Positions 54,657 to 63,539 of a stretch of 64,000 bases of DNA are shown here, one piece after another. The position numbers were made by a program, and so were the translations under genes. A model generated the notes under the pieces. It saw only the letters and a program-made list of their open reading frames with translations. It had not been told where the DNA came from and ran no database searches. The stretch's first letter is position 1, and each line of letters starts with the position of its first letter. The stretch comes from Lichenifustis flavocetrariae. Its GTDB lineage: Bacteria > Pseudomonadota > Alphaproteobacteria > Rhizobiales > Beijerinckiaceae. Where the stretch lies: positions 292,352-356,351 of the forward strand of contig NZ_JAMOIM010000003.1 in assembly GCF_026130545.1 (NCBI RefSeq), in the 5' to 3' direction.

Positions 54657-57071
54657 ATGAGGAGTCATTATCGCGTCGCGATCATCGGCGGCGGTGTGGT
54701 CGGGGCCTCGGTGGCCTACCATCTGGCGAAACTCGGCTGGACCGATGTCGCATTGTTCGAACGCGAGGTGCTGACGGCCGGGTCGAGCTGGCATGCCGCC
54801 GGCGGCTTCCACGCCCTGAACGCCGATCCGAACATCGCGGCGCTACAATCCTACACGATCGACCTGCTGTCCGAGATCGAACGGGAATCGGGCCAGAATG
54901 TTGGCATGCATATGAGCGGAGGTATCTCCATCGCCGCAGCCCCTGACCGGTGGGAGTGGCTGCAGGCGAACTATCGCATCATGCAGACCATGGGCATCGA
55001 CGACGTCCACCTCATCGGCCCCGCCGAGATCAAGGAGCGCTGTCCGGTCATCGAAACAGCGGGCCTCTACGGCGGCATGTACTCCGAGCGTGAGGGCCAC
55101 ATCGATCCGTCGGGGGTCGTCCATGCCTATGCGCGCAGCGCCAAGCTACGAGGCGCCGACATTCTCGAGCATAATCGCGTGCTGGAGCTGCGGCAGAACC
55201 CCGACCGGACCTGGACGGTCGTGACCGAGAGCGGCACGGTGACGGCCGAGCATGTGGTGAACGCGGGCGGCCTCTGGGCCAAGCAGGTCGGCCGCATGGT
55301 CGGCATCGACCTGCCGGTGACGCCGATGGAACACCATTACCTCGTGACCGAATCGATCCCCGAGATCGCGCAACTCGGCTTCGAGCTGCCGCATATCGTG
55401 GACCTCGAGGGATTCACCTACATGCGCCAGGAACAGAAGGGCATGCTGCTCGGCATCTACGAGCGCAACTTCAAGCACTGGAACATGGAGGGCGCGCCCT
55501 GGGATTACGGCATCGAGCTGATCCAGGAGGATGTCGAGCGCATCTCGGACGAGCTGTCGCTCGGCTTCGAGCGCTACCCCTGCCTGCAGAATGCCGGCAT
55601 CAAGCGCTGGGTCAACGGTGCCTTCACCTTCGCGCCGGACGGCAACCCGCTGGTCGGCCCGGTGCGCGGCGTTGCCAATTATTGGGTGGCGTGCGGCGTG
55701 ATGGCCGGCTTCCTCCAGGGCGGCGGCGTCGGCAAGTCGCTGGCCGAATGGATGGTGCATGGCGAGCCGGAGGCCGATGTCTTCGGCATGGACATCGCCC
55801 GCTTCGGCGATTTCGCGTCGAACCGCGAGTACATCCGGCAGACGACCGGGCAGTTCTATTCGCGCCGTTTCGTCATGAGCTATCCCAACGAGCAGCTTCC
55901 GGCCGGGCGCGTGCTGAAGACGGCGCCGGCCTATGACGCCATGACGGCGGCCGGCGCGCGCTGGGGCAACAACTGGGGCCTGGAGCTTCCCCTGTATTTC
56001 GCCGAACCCGGCTTCGTCGAGACCCCGACGCTGCGGCGCTCCAACGCCGACCCGTTCCTGGCCGCGGAGGCGCAGGCCGTCCGAAGCGCGGCGGGCCTGC
56101 TCGACACCTCGGCCTTCTCGCGTTACCGCGTCTCGGGTCCGGGCGCCGAGGCCTGGCTCGACAGGGTCATGGCCTGCCGGCTCCCGAAGCCCGGCCGGGC
56201 CAAGCTGGCGCCGATGCTGTCAGAGACCGGACGCCTCAAGGGCGACCTCACGCTGCTGAACTGGGGCGACGGCAGTTGGTGGATCATGGGATCCTACTAT
56301 CTGCGCGAGTGGCACATGCGCTGGTTCGAGGCGCATGGCGCGGCGGACGTCACGGTCGAGGACATTTCCGACGACATCACCGGCTTCGAGCTGGCCGGCC
56401 CCGCCTCGCGCAAGATCCTGCAGAAGCTGACCCACCAGGACGTGTCTTCGGCCGGACTGCCGTTCATGGGCTGCGGCACGCTCGATGTCGGGCTGATCCG
56501 CGCCAAGGTGGCGCGCCTGTCGATCACCGGCGAACTCGGCTACGAGATCAATTGCCGGGCCTTCGAACACGCCACGCTGCGCCGCATCCTTCTCGAAGCC
56601 GGGGTGGAATTCGGCCTCAAGGAGATCGGCTACGCAGCCGTCAACGCACTGCGGCTGGAGAAGAGCTTCGGCATCTGGTCACGCGAGTTCACGCAAGGCT
56701 ATACGCCGGCCATGACGGGCCTCGACCGCTTCATCGCCTTCGACAAGGGCGATTTCATCGGCCGCGACAAGGCGCTGGCCGAGAAGAATGCCGGTGGAGC
56801 CACCAGGGTACTGGTGACGCTGGAGGTGGATGCGACCGATGCCGACGCCACCGGCTACGAGCCGATTTGGAACGACGGCACCCTGGTGGGCCACGTCACC
56901 TCGGGCGGCTTCGGCTACACGCTTGGGACGAGTATCGCCCTGGCGCTGGTGGATCGCGCGATCGCCACGGCCGGGACGGAATTGACGGTGCATATCGTCG
57001 GCCAGGAACGCCGGGCCCGCATCATCGCCAATGCGCCCTATGATCCGTCCGGCGCGCTCATGCGGAGCTGA
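54657..57071 (+). CDS. Dimethylglycine/sarcosine dehydrogenase-like FAD-GcvT protein
   Basis: 804 aa from ATG 54657 with AAGGAGG upstream. The N-terminal DAO-type FAD domain has VAIIGGGVVGASVAYHLAKL (residues 7-26) and AGSSWHAAGG with His46, the covalent-FAD His of DMGDH-type enzymes. From about 430 on, a GcvT-like folate domain: MLSETGRLKGDLTLLNWGDG, GFELAGPASRKILQKLT, RLSITGELGYEINCRAF and VGHVTSGGFGYTLGTSIALA. It oxidatively demethylates dimethylglycine or a related N-methyl compound and passes formaldehyde to tetrahydrofolate. The divergent GlxA-type regulator supports this. Confidence 0.9.
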   Translation: MRSHYRVAIIGGGVVGASVAYHLAKLGWTDVALFEREVLTAGSSWHAAGGFHALNADPNIAALQSYTIDLLSEIERESGQNVGMHMSGGISIAAAPDRWEWLQANYRIMQTMGIDDVHLIGPAEIKERCPVIETAGLYGGMYSEREGHIDPSGVVHAYARSAKLRGADILEHNRVLELRQNPDRTWTVVTESGTVTAEHVVNAGGLWAKQVGRMVGIDLPVTPMEHHYLVTESIPEIAQLGFELPHIVDLEGFTYMRQEQKGMLLGIYERNFKHWNMEGAPWDYGIELIQEDVERISDELSLGFERYPCLQNAGIKRWVNGAFTFAPDGNPLVGPVRGVANYWVACGVMAGFLQGGGVGKSLAEWMVHGEPEADVFGMDIARFGDFASNREYIRQTTGQFYSRRFVMSYPNEQLPAGRVLKTAPAYDAMTAAGARWGNNWGLELPLYFAEPGFVETPTLRRSNADPFLAAEAQAVRSAAGLLDTSAFSRYRVSGPGAEAWLDRVMACRLPKPGRAKLAPMLSETGRLKGDLTLLNWGDGSWWIMGSYYLREWHMRWFEAHGAADVTVEDISDDITGFELAGPASRKILQKLTHQDVSSAGLPFMGCGTLDVGLIRAKVARLSITGELGYEINCRAFEHATLRRILLEAGVEFGLKEIGYAAVNALRLEKSFGIWSREFTQGYTPAMTGLDRFIAFDKGDFIGRDKALAEKNAGGATRVLVTLEVDATDADATGYEPIWNDGTLVGHVTSGGFGYTLGTSIALALVDRAIATAGTELTVHIVGQERRARIIANAPYDPSGALMRS

Positions 57072-57101
57072 ACATCCGGACCTCTGGATGTCGGCCCGAC
57101 C

Positions 57102-57758
57102 CTAGATGTCCGGTCGGAAGCGGCGGGCGAAGCGGCGGAAAGTCTCCATTTCGGCCGCGCTCGCGTCCTGGCCGCTGAAGGCGCGAACGTAGCCGGCCGA
57201 GTTCTGGAACCGGGCCTTCACGTCCTCGCGAAGGTCGAGCGTGTAATGGCCGATCTGGGTGAAGTAGAGCACCCGGGCGCGAATGAGGGCGTCCTCGGCA
57301 TCGAAGCCGTGTCGCGTGAACATTCTGGCCAGGGCGCCGAGGCGTTGCTCGTCGGCCTGTGCCACGACCGCTGCGACCGTCGCCGATCGCCGCGCCCAAA
57401 GCCGCACCGCGATGTCCAGTTGCGGATCGAACAGACTCAAGTCCAGCCAGCACTCGAACACGTTGAGGATGCCGCGCGTCACGGTGTCCGAGGGTCGCAT
57501 CGCCCGCTCGATGATCGGCCCTGTATTCTTGCGCAGCCAGAAATCGAGCATCTGCGCATGCAGGTCCTTCGTGCTCTCGAAGAAGAAGTAGAAGCTCGAC
57601 CGGGACACCCCGAGCGTCTTGGCGATAATCTGAACCTTGACCCGGTCGATCCCGTCCGCAATCAGCGCCGCGATGGCGAGCGCGAGCCATTCGTCACGGG
57701 TCGTGCGCCCTTCTCGTTCACCCGTGGCAGGTGCTTGTTCGGCGGCATTGTCCTGCAT
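57102..57758 (-). CDS. TetR-family transcriptional regulator
   Basis: 218 aa from ATG 57758 (GGGAGGTGAG directly upstream); the longer upstream frame is non-coding. The helix-turn-helix is VQIIAKTLGVSRSSFYFFFE after WLALAIAALIADGIDRVKV (about 25-70). The C-terminal half is helical. Convergent with the dehydrogenase gene and divergent from kbl, 280 bp away; it may control kbl-tdh-thrC. Confidence 0.88.
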   Translation of the reverse strand: MQDNAAEQAPATGEREGRTTRDEWLALAIAALIADGIDRVKVQIIAKTLGVSRSSFYFFFESTKDLHAQMLDFWLRKNTGPIIERAMRPSDTVTRGILNVFECWLDLSLFDPQLDIAVRLWARRSATVAAVVAQADEQRLGALARMFTRHGFDAEDALIRARVLYFTQIGHYTLDLREDVKARFQNSAGYVRAFSGQDASAAEMETFRRFARRFRPDI

Positions 57759-58038
57759 CTCACCTCCCGCCGGCACGGATCGATGGGTCATAACCTCGCG
57801 GCGTACGTCTTCTATCCCGAGGTCGGCACGAAGCCAAAACCGATCTGTGCCGATGCGAGTGCGGGACGCCTGTGCCTTGTACTCACTGGCGAGGCTGCCG
57901 CCCATACTAAGACAGCTCCGAGTTCCGGCACTTGCATCACGCCAAGATTCATGTTCACTTGTGTCTATAGGCGAAGTGGGTGCTGGGATCGACACCGACC
58001 GTCGGGCCGGGCCAGCCGAAGCGAGCGCGGAGGGTGCG

Positions 58039-59241
58039 ATGTCGTCGGGGTTCCTTGACCATCTCGAAAGCGTGCTCGCCGGCATCCGCGAAGATGGCCT
58101 CTACAAGGTCGAGCGGGTGATCGCGGGGCCGCAAGGCGGGCGGATCGCCATCGAGGCGGACGGCGTCACGCATCAGGCGGTCAACCTCTGCGCCAACAAT
58201 TATCTCGGCCTCGCCGACGATGCCGACATCATCGCGGCCGCCAAGACGGCGCTGGATGAATTCGGCTTCGGCATGGCCTCGGTGCGCTTCATCTGCGGCA
58301 CCCAGACCCTGCACCGCGCGCTCGAGCAGCGGATCGCGCGCTATCTCGGCAAGGACGACGCCATCGTGTTCGCGGCCTGCTTCGACGCCAACGGCGGCGT
58401 CTTCGAGCCGCTGTTCGGCGCCGAGGATGCGATCATCTCGGATGCGCTGAACCACGCCTCCATCATCGATGGCGTTCGATTGAGCAAGGCCAAGCGCTAC
58501 CGCTTCGCCAATGCCGACATGAATGAGCTCGAGACGCGGTTGAAGGAGGCCGATCGCGACGGGGCGCGCTTCAAGCTGATCGTCACCGACGGCGTCTTCT
58601 CCATGGACGGCCACGTGGCCAACCTGCCCGCCATCGCGGAGCTCGCGCAGCGCTACGGCGCACTCGTCATGGTGGACGATTGCCACGCCACCGGGCATCT
58701 CGGCCCGCAGGGGCGCGGCACGCCGGCCCTGACCGGAACCGATGGGCGCATCGACATCGTCACGGGCACGTTCGGCAAGAGCCTGGGCGGCGCCATGGGC
58801 GGCTTCGTGGCCGCGGCACAGCCCATTGTCGACCTGCTGCGCCAGCGCGCGCGACCCTACCTGTTTTCCAACAGCCTCGCGCCCGCGGTGGCGGCCGGGT
58901 CGCTCGAGGCCATCGACATCGCCGAACGGGCGGATGACCGCAGGGCGCGGCTCGCGGCCCATGCCAAGCGCTTCCGCCAGGGCCTGAGTGCGACGGGGTT
59001 CGACCTCGTGCCGGGCGAGACGCCCATCATCCCCGTCATGCTGCACGATGCGCGACGGGCCCAGAGCCTGGCCAAGGCGCTGCACGAGCGCGGCGTTCAC
59101 GTCGCGGCCTTCTTCTTCCCCGTGGTACCGAAGGGCGCGGCACGCATCCGCACCCAGATGTCGGCGGCCTTGAGCGAGGCGGACGTTGATTTCGCCATCG
59201 ACGCCTTCACGGACGCCGGCCGTTCGCTCGGCCTCGTCTGA
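58039..59241 (+). CDS. kbl: Glycine C-acetyltransferase (2-amino-3-ketobutyrate CoA ligase)
   Basis: 400 aa from ATG 58039 (GGAGGGTGCG upstream). An alpha-oxoamine synthase: NNYLGLADDADIIAAA, FGMASVRFICGTQTLHRALE, MVDDCHATGHLGPQGRGT and the PLP-lysine motif TGTFGKSLGGAMGGF. It splits 2-amino-3-ketobutyrate, made by Tdh, into glycine and acetyl-CoA. It precedes tdh by 27 bp in a threonine-to-glycine operon. Confidence 0.95.
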   Translation: MSSGFLDHLESVLAGIREDGLYKVERVIAGPQGGRIAIEADGVTHQAVNLCANNYLGLADDADIIAAAKTALDEFGFGMASVRFICGTQTLHRALEQRIARYLGKDDAIVFAACFDANGGVFEPLFGAEDAIISDALNHASIIDGVRLSKAKRYRFANADMNELETRLKEADRDGARFKLIVTDGVFSMDGHVANLPAIAELAQRYGALVMVDDCHATGHLGPQGRGTPALTGTDGRIDIVTGTFGKSLGGAMGGFVAAAQPIVDLLRQRARPYLFSNSLAPAVAAGSLEAIDIAERADDRRARLAAHAKRFRQGLSATGFDLVPGETPIIPVMLHDARRAQSLAKALHERGVHVAAFFFPVVPKGAARIRTQMSAALSEADVDFAIDAFTDAGRSLGLV

Positions 59242-59268
59242 GGTTTCTTTCAAGAAAAGGTCCGCACC

Positions 59269-60297
59269 ATGAAGGCGCTTGTGAAGGCCAAGGACGAGGC
59301 GGGTCTCTGGCTGCAGGACGAACCGGTCCCGAGCATCGGCCCCGACGAGGTGCTGATCCGCGTCGGGAAGACCGGCATCTGCGGCACCGACGTCCACATC
59401 TACGGCTGGGACGACTGGGCCCGGAAGACGATTCCCGTGCCCATGGTGGTCGGCCACGAATATGCGGGCGAGATCGTCGAGGTCGGGGCGGCGGTGCGCG
59501 GCTTGGCAATTGGCACCCGCGTGTCGGGCGAAGGCCATGTCATCGGCATGCAGAGCCGGGCCGCGCGCGGCGGTCGTTTCCACCTCGACCCGAAGACGCG
59601 CGGCATTGGCGTGAACATCCCCGGCGCCTTCGCGGAGTTCGTCAAGATCCCCGCCTTCAACGTGGTGCCGCTGCCCGACGACGTCGACGACGAGATGGGC
59701 GCCATCCTCGATCCGCTCGGCAATGCGGTGCATACGGCGCTGTCCTTCGACCTCGTGGGCGAGGACGTGCTCATCACCGGCGCGGGCCCGATCGGCATCA
59801 TGAGCGCCGCGGTGGCCCGGCACGTGGGCGCCCGCCACGTCGTCATCACCGACGTCAACCCGACCCGGCTGGCGTTGGCCGCGCAGGTCACGGACGTCGT
59901 CCCGGTCGATATCTCGAAAGAGGATCTCGTCGCGGTGATGGACCGCCTCGGACTCAAGGAGGGCTTCGACGTCGGCCTCGAGATGAGCGGCGCGCCGGCC
60001 GCCTTCGAGGAAATGGTCGACCGCCTGGTGATGGGCGGCAAGATCGCCATGCTGGGCATCCCGACGAAGCCCTACGCGGTCGACTGGACCAAGGTCGTGT
60101 TCAAGATGCTGACCATCAAGGGCATCTACGGACGCGAGATGTTCGAGACCTGGCACAAGATGCTGGCGATGCTGCAGAGCGGCCTCGACGTGCGCAAGGT
60201 CATCACCCACCGGTTGCCCGTGCAGGATTTCGCCCGCGGCTTTGACCTGATGACGAAGGGTGAGTGCGGCAAGATCGTGCTTGATTGGACGGCGTGA
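59269..60297 (+). CDS. tdh: L-threonine 3-dehydrogenase lacking structural-zinc cysteines
   Basis: 342 aa. MDR zinc enzyme: [20 protein letters not shown] with Cys38, [14 protein letters not shown], and the NAD-binding [20 protein letters not shown]. Overall close to E. coli-type Tdh, but the structural-zinc lobe, normally with four Cys (CGHCRNCRxGRxHLC), reads [15 protein letters not shown], with all four replaced. The catalytic site is intact. It oxidises threonine to 2-amino-3-ketobutyrate for Kbl. Confidence 0.93.
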   Translation: MKALVKAKDEAGLWLQDEPVPSIGPDEVLIRVGKTGICGTDVHIYGWDDWARKTIPVPMVVGHEYAGEIVEVGAAVRGLAIGTRVSGEGHVIGMQSRAARGGRFHLDPKTRGIGVNIPGAFAEFVKIPAFNVVPLPDDVDDEMGAILDPLGNAVHTALSFDLVGEDVLITGAGPIGIMSAAVARHVGARHVVITDVNPTRLALAAQVTDVVPVDISKEDLVAVMDRLGLKEGFDVGLEMSGAPAAFEEMVDRLVMGGKIAMLGIPTKPYAVDWTKVVFKMLTIKGIYGREMFETWHKMLAMLQSGLDVRKVITHRLPVQDFARGFDLMTKGECGKIVLDWTA

Positions 60298-60338
60298 GCC
60301 GCGCGGCTCGCCCGCTCGCTGACGTGAAGGAGGCCGCG

Positions 60339-61751
60339 ATGCTCTATGGGTCCACCCGCGGTCAGGCGCCCGGAATCGACTTCGTCGAGGCCATGCTGAC
60401 GGGCCTTGCCCCCGATGGCGGCCTTTATGTTCCCGAACGGTGGCCGACCTTGTCACGAGACACGATCGCCGGCTTTGCGGGCGCGCGTTATGCCGACGTC
60501 GCCAAGGTGGTGATCGGCGCCATGGTGGGCGACGCCATCGCATCCGCCGATCTCGACCGGATGATCGAAGCCGCCTACGCGCCGTTCCGCCACAAGGCCG
60601 TCTGCCCCCTGGTGCAGGCCGGCGACAACCTGTTCCTGCTCGAACTCTTCCACGGCCCGACCCTGGCCTTCAAGGACGTCGCGATGCGGCTGCTCGGGCA
60701 GTTGCTCGACCATGCGCCCAAGACCCGCGCCGCGCGCGCCACCATCGTGGGCGCCACCTCGGGCGATACCGGCAGCGCCGCCATCGACGCCTTCGGCGGC
60801 CTCGACCACGTCGACGTCTTCATCCTCTACCCGCATGGACGGGTGTCCGAGGTGCAGCGTCGGCAGATGACCGGCAGCCGTGCGCCCAACGTGCATGCCC
60901 TCGCGATCGAGGGCACGTTCGACGACTGTCAGGCCATGGTGAAGGGGCTGTTCGCCAGTCCGGGGTTTCGAGAGGAGATCGGGCTGTCGGTCGTGAATTC
61001 CATCAACTGGGCCCGCATCGCGGCCCAGACGGTCTATTACTTCACAGCCGCCGTGGCCCTGGGCGCTCCGGGGCGGCCCGTGTCCTTCGCGGTGCCGACC
61101 GGTAATTTCGGCGACATCTTCGCCGGCTGGGTGGCGAAGCGCATGGGCCTGCCGATCGAACGGCTGATGATCGGCACGAACGAGAACGACATCCTGGCCC
61201 GGACGCTCGCGACCGGCACCTACCAATTGCGCGGCGTCATACCGACCACTTCGCCGTCGATGGACATCCAGGTGTCGTCGAACTTCGAGCGGCTGCTATT
61301 CGAGGCCTCGGACCGGGACAGCGCCACCGTGGTCGATGCCATGGCCGAGCTGTCCCGCACGGGCGCTTTCCGCATCGCGCCGCAGGCCCTCGACAGGATC
61401 CGGTCAGAATTCGCCGCCGAGACCGTGGATGCCGCTGCGGTGACGGACGAGATCGCCGCCGTGCAGCGCGACAACGACTATACGCTCGACCCGCATACGG
61501 CCATCGGCCTGCGGGCGGCCCGCACGCTGCTGCGCCAGAACCCGACCACCCCGGTGGTGGCGCTCGCCACCGCGCATGCGGCCAAGTTCCCGGATGCGGT
61601 GGAGCGCGCTTCGGGTGTCCGCCCCAAGCTGCCGCCTCACCTCGCCGACCTGTTGGACAGGCCGGAGCGTGTGAGCGTGCTGCCGAATAGCCGGGCCGAG
61701 GTCGAGACCTTCATCCGGCGGCACGGACGGGTGGCGAAGCACCGCGCCTGA
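60339..61751 (+). CDS. thrC: Threonine synthase
   Basis: 470 aa from ATG 60339 (GAAGGAGG). Fold type II PLP enzyme: HGPTLAFKDVAMRLLG with the PLP Lys, VGATSGDTGSAAIDAFGGLD phosphate loop, and YPHGRVSEVQRRQMTG. It makes threonine from O-phosphohomoserine. Its usual partner thrB follows but is broken. It starts 41 bp after tdh, joining synthesis and degradation of threonine in one transcript, which is unusual. Confidence 0.95.
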   Translation: MLYGSTRGQAPGIDFVEAMLTGLAPDGGLYVPERWPTLSRDTIAGFAGARYADVAKVVIGAMVGDAIASADLDRMIEAAYAPFRHKAVCPLVQAGDNLFLLELFHGPTLAFKDVAMRLLGQLLDHAPKTRAARATIVGATSGDTGSAAIDAFGGLDHVDVFILYPHGRVSEVQRRQMTGSRAPNVHALAIEGTFDDCQAMVKGLFASPGFREEIGLSVVNSINWARIAAQTVYYFTAAVALGAPGRPVSFAVPTGNFGDIFAGWVAKRMGLPIERLMIGTNENDILARTLATGTYQLRGVIPTTSPSMDIQVSSNFERLLFEASDRDSATVVDAMAELSRTGAFRIAPQALDRIRSEFAAETVDAAAVTDEIAAVQRDNDYTLDPHTAIGLRAARTLLRQNPTTPVVALATAHAAKFPDAVERASGVRPKLPPHLADLLDRPERVSVLPNSRAEVETFIRRHGRVAKHRA

Positions 61752-61795
61752 CGGCGTCTCCGGATTTGGAAACATCAGGGGAGGGACACAGGCCA

Positions 61796-62259
61796 TTGGC
61801 GGTTTACACGCATGTGACGAAAAGCGAACTCGACAGCCTGCTCCGCGACTTCGACCTGGGCCAGTTGCGCGCCTGCGGCGAACGATCCCCGGCGTGATCG
61901 ACTTCTACTTCGCCTGCACCGACGCGTTCGCCTACGATCTGGCGATCTGTCTTAACGCCTGGTGTTTCAAGCCGGACGGCTGCTTCTCACCCGATCGCGG
62001 CCGGGCCGTGCTGGTGGGTTACGAGATTGTGCGGCCGCTCGAAGCCGCCGAACTCCGTGCCCTGCCGATCCTCTGTCGCGGCGCTGCCCTGCGCTTCCTG
62101 CTCACGCGGCTTATCGACTGGCTCGCTGTCCCGGCCGGTGCCCTGGTGGAAGCCAAGGATCCCCTGGAATACCTCCGCAAGTTGCGGTTCCATGGCACGG
62201 TGTCGGACGCGGCCGATTACGGTCATGCGAGCTTGCAGCCGCGACCGAGAACGGGGTGA
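61796..62259 (+). pseudogene. thrB: Homoserine kinase (ThrB type II), internally deleted
   Basis: TTG 61796 opens AVYTHVTKSELDSLLRDFDL, the ThrB N-terminus, but after about 30 codons it jumps to VIDFYFACTDAFAYDLAICL and continues in another frame to FLLTRLIDWLAVPAGALVEA and YLRKLRFHGTVSDAADYG. About 170 central residues are gone, including the catalytic HADLFPDN loop. The product cannot be a kinase. Confidence 0.88.
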
Positions 62260-62377
62260 GGATGGATCGGTCGGCATTCCTCTTGCAGGGTCTTCGTGAC
62301 CTGCCGGGCGGATGCATCGGCCACCGGTCCAGTGGCTTTCGCGTGTGTCGCGCGCAGATGCGGGGAGTGGTTCGACA

Positions 62378-63427
62378 ATGCCGGAATGGGATGCCCTGAC
62401 GATCGATCGAACCGCGTCGGCCGCGCTGGGGCAAGCCGCGGCGGCCATCGGGCGCGAGCCCTTCTACCGCCTGCTGCTCGCCGCCGTCGGGTGCTTCATC
62501 CCTCACGATCTTTCGGCCGTGATGCGCTATTCGGCTTTCTCCAAGCCGGACCTGCTGCTCGGCACGGATTACGGTCCCGATTTCACGGGCAGCTATGCGC
62601 GGGACCTTTACCGGTACGATCCGTTCTACCGCTATTGGCGGGACGTGGCGCGGCCCGGCGTGGTGTCGCTCGCCGATGTGGTGGCGACCGAGGCCGACCG
62701 CCGCCATTACGTCGGCGCGATCCTGCACGACGTCAGCATCTCGGACGAGATCGGCATTTTTCTGCCGCCGATCGGGCAAAGCAGCGTGGCCCTCTTCCTG
62801 GACCGCCGCGCGGGTTCCTACACGGAACTGGACCTCGCCCGGGCACGCCTGATCTACGATCTTGTCGCGGGGCTGCATGCCGCGCATGTCGAGGTCGTGT
62901 TCGGGGATGGACAGATCGCCCGCGGCAATGCGGGGGCACTGTTGGCCGGCCCGAAACCGACCCGCGTCCTCGACAGAGAGCGGCACGAGATCGCACGCAA
63001 CGTTGGCTGGAGCACCTGCGAGGCGCAGCACGAAACGATCCTGGCCGAGGCGCTCGCCGAACTCGCCGACGTGGGCGATGTGCGGATCGGCTGCACGCTC
63101 GTGCTCCACCGCACGGTTCTGCCGGCGACGTTCCATCTCGCACCCTCGGGCATCGTCGAGACGATCGAATCCTTCGGCCTGCCGCCCGTGTCGCCGAGCG
63201 AACTCGCGATCCCCGATAGCATGAGCCGTTTGCTCAGCCGGCGAGAGCAGGACATCGTCGGACTGATGCTGCGTGGCTACCCGACCAAGACGATCGCGGA
63301 ACGCCTCGGCCTGACCCAGGGGACCGTGAAGAACTACCGACGCCGTATCTACGACAAGCTCGATGTGACCACCGAGCGCGAGGTGTTCCTGAGCTGCATG
63401 GCGGAGCGCGAGCTCGTCGAGCAATAG
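62378..63427 (+). CDS. LuxR-family transcriptional regulator
   Basis: 349 aa from ATG 62378 (GGGGAGTGG). The C-terminal GerE domain (about 288-340) reads LSRREQDIVGLMLRGYPTKT, IAERLGLTQGTVKNYRRRIY. The N-terminal ~280 residues form an unrecognised sensor domain, rich in aromatics around YARDLYRYDPFYRYWRDVA, unlike autoinducer-binding domains. It could control the following SMP-30 gene (113 bp downstream). Confidence 0.87.
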   Translation: MPEWDALTIDRTASAALGQAAAAIGREPFYRLLLAAVGCFIPHDLSAVMRYSAFSKPDLLLGTDYGPDFTGSYARDLYRYDPFYRYWRDVARPGVVSLADVVATEADRRHYVGAILHDVSISDEIGIFLPPIGQSSVALFLDRRAGSYTELDLARARLIYDLVAGLHAAHVEVVFGDGQIARGNAGALLAGPKPTRVLDRERHEIARNVGWSTCEAQHETILAEALAELADVGDVRIGCTLVLHRTVLPATFHLAPSGIVETIESFGLPPVSPSELAIPDSMSRLLSRREQDIVGLMLRGYPTKTIAERLGLTQGTVKNYRRRIYDKLDVTTEREVFLSCMAERELVEQ

Positions 63428-63539
63428 GTGCCCTGCGGCGCCTGGATCTGGAAGATGACCAAAGGCATCATCGACGTGCCCGGCGTCACCCGTAGGATTG
63501 GCCTCCCCGGACACATCAGTTCGTGAGCGAGGAACAAGC

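Noticed and set aside
57955-60543. 862-codon open frame on the minus strand opposite kbl and tdh
   Set aside because: It is the antisense of two clear enzymes, rich in R, H, D and A with no family features; long shadow frames are expected at this GC content.
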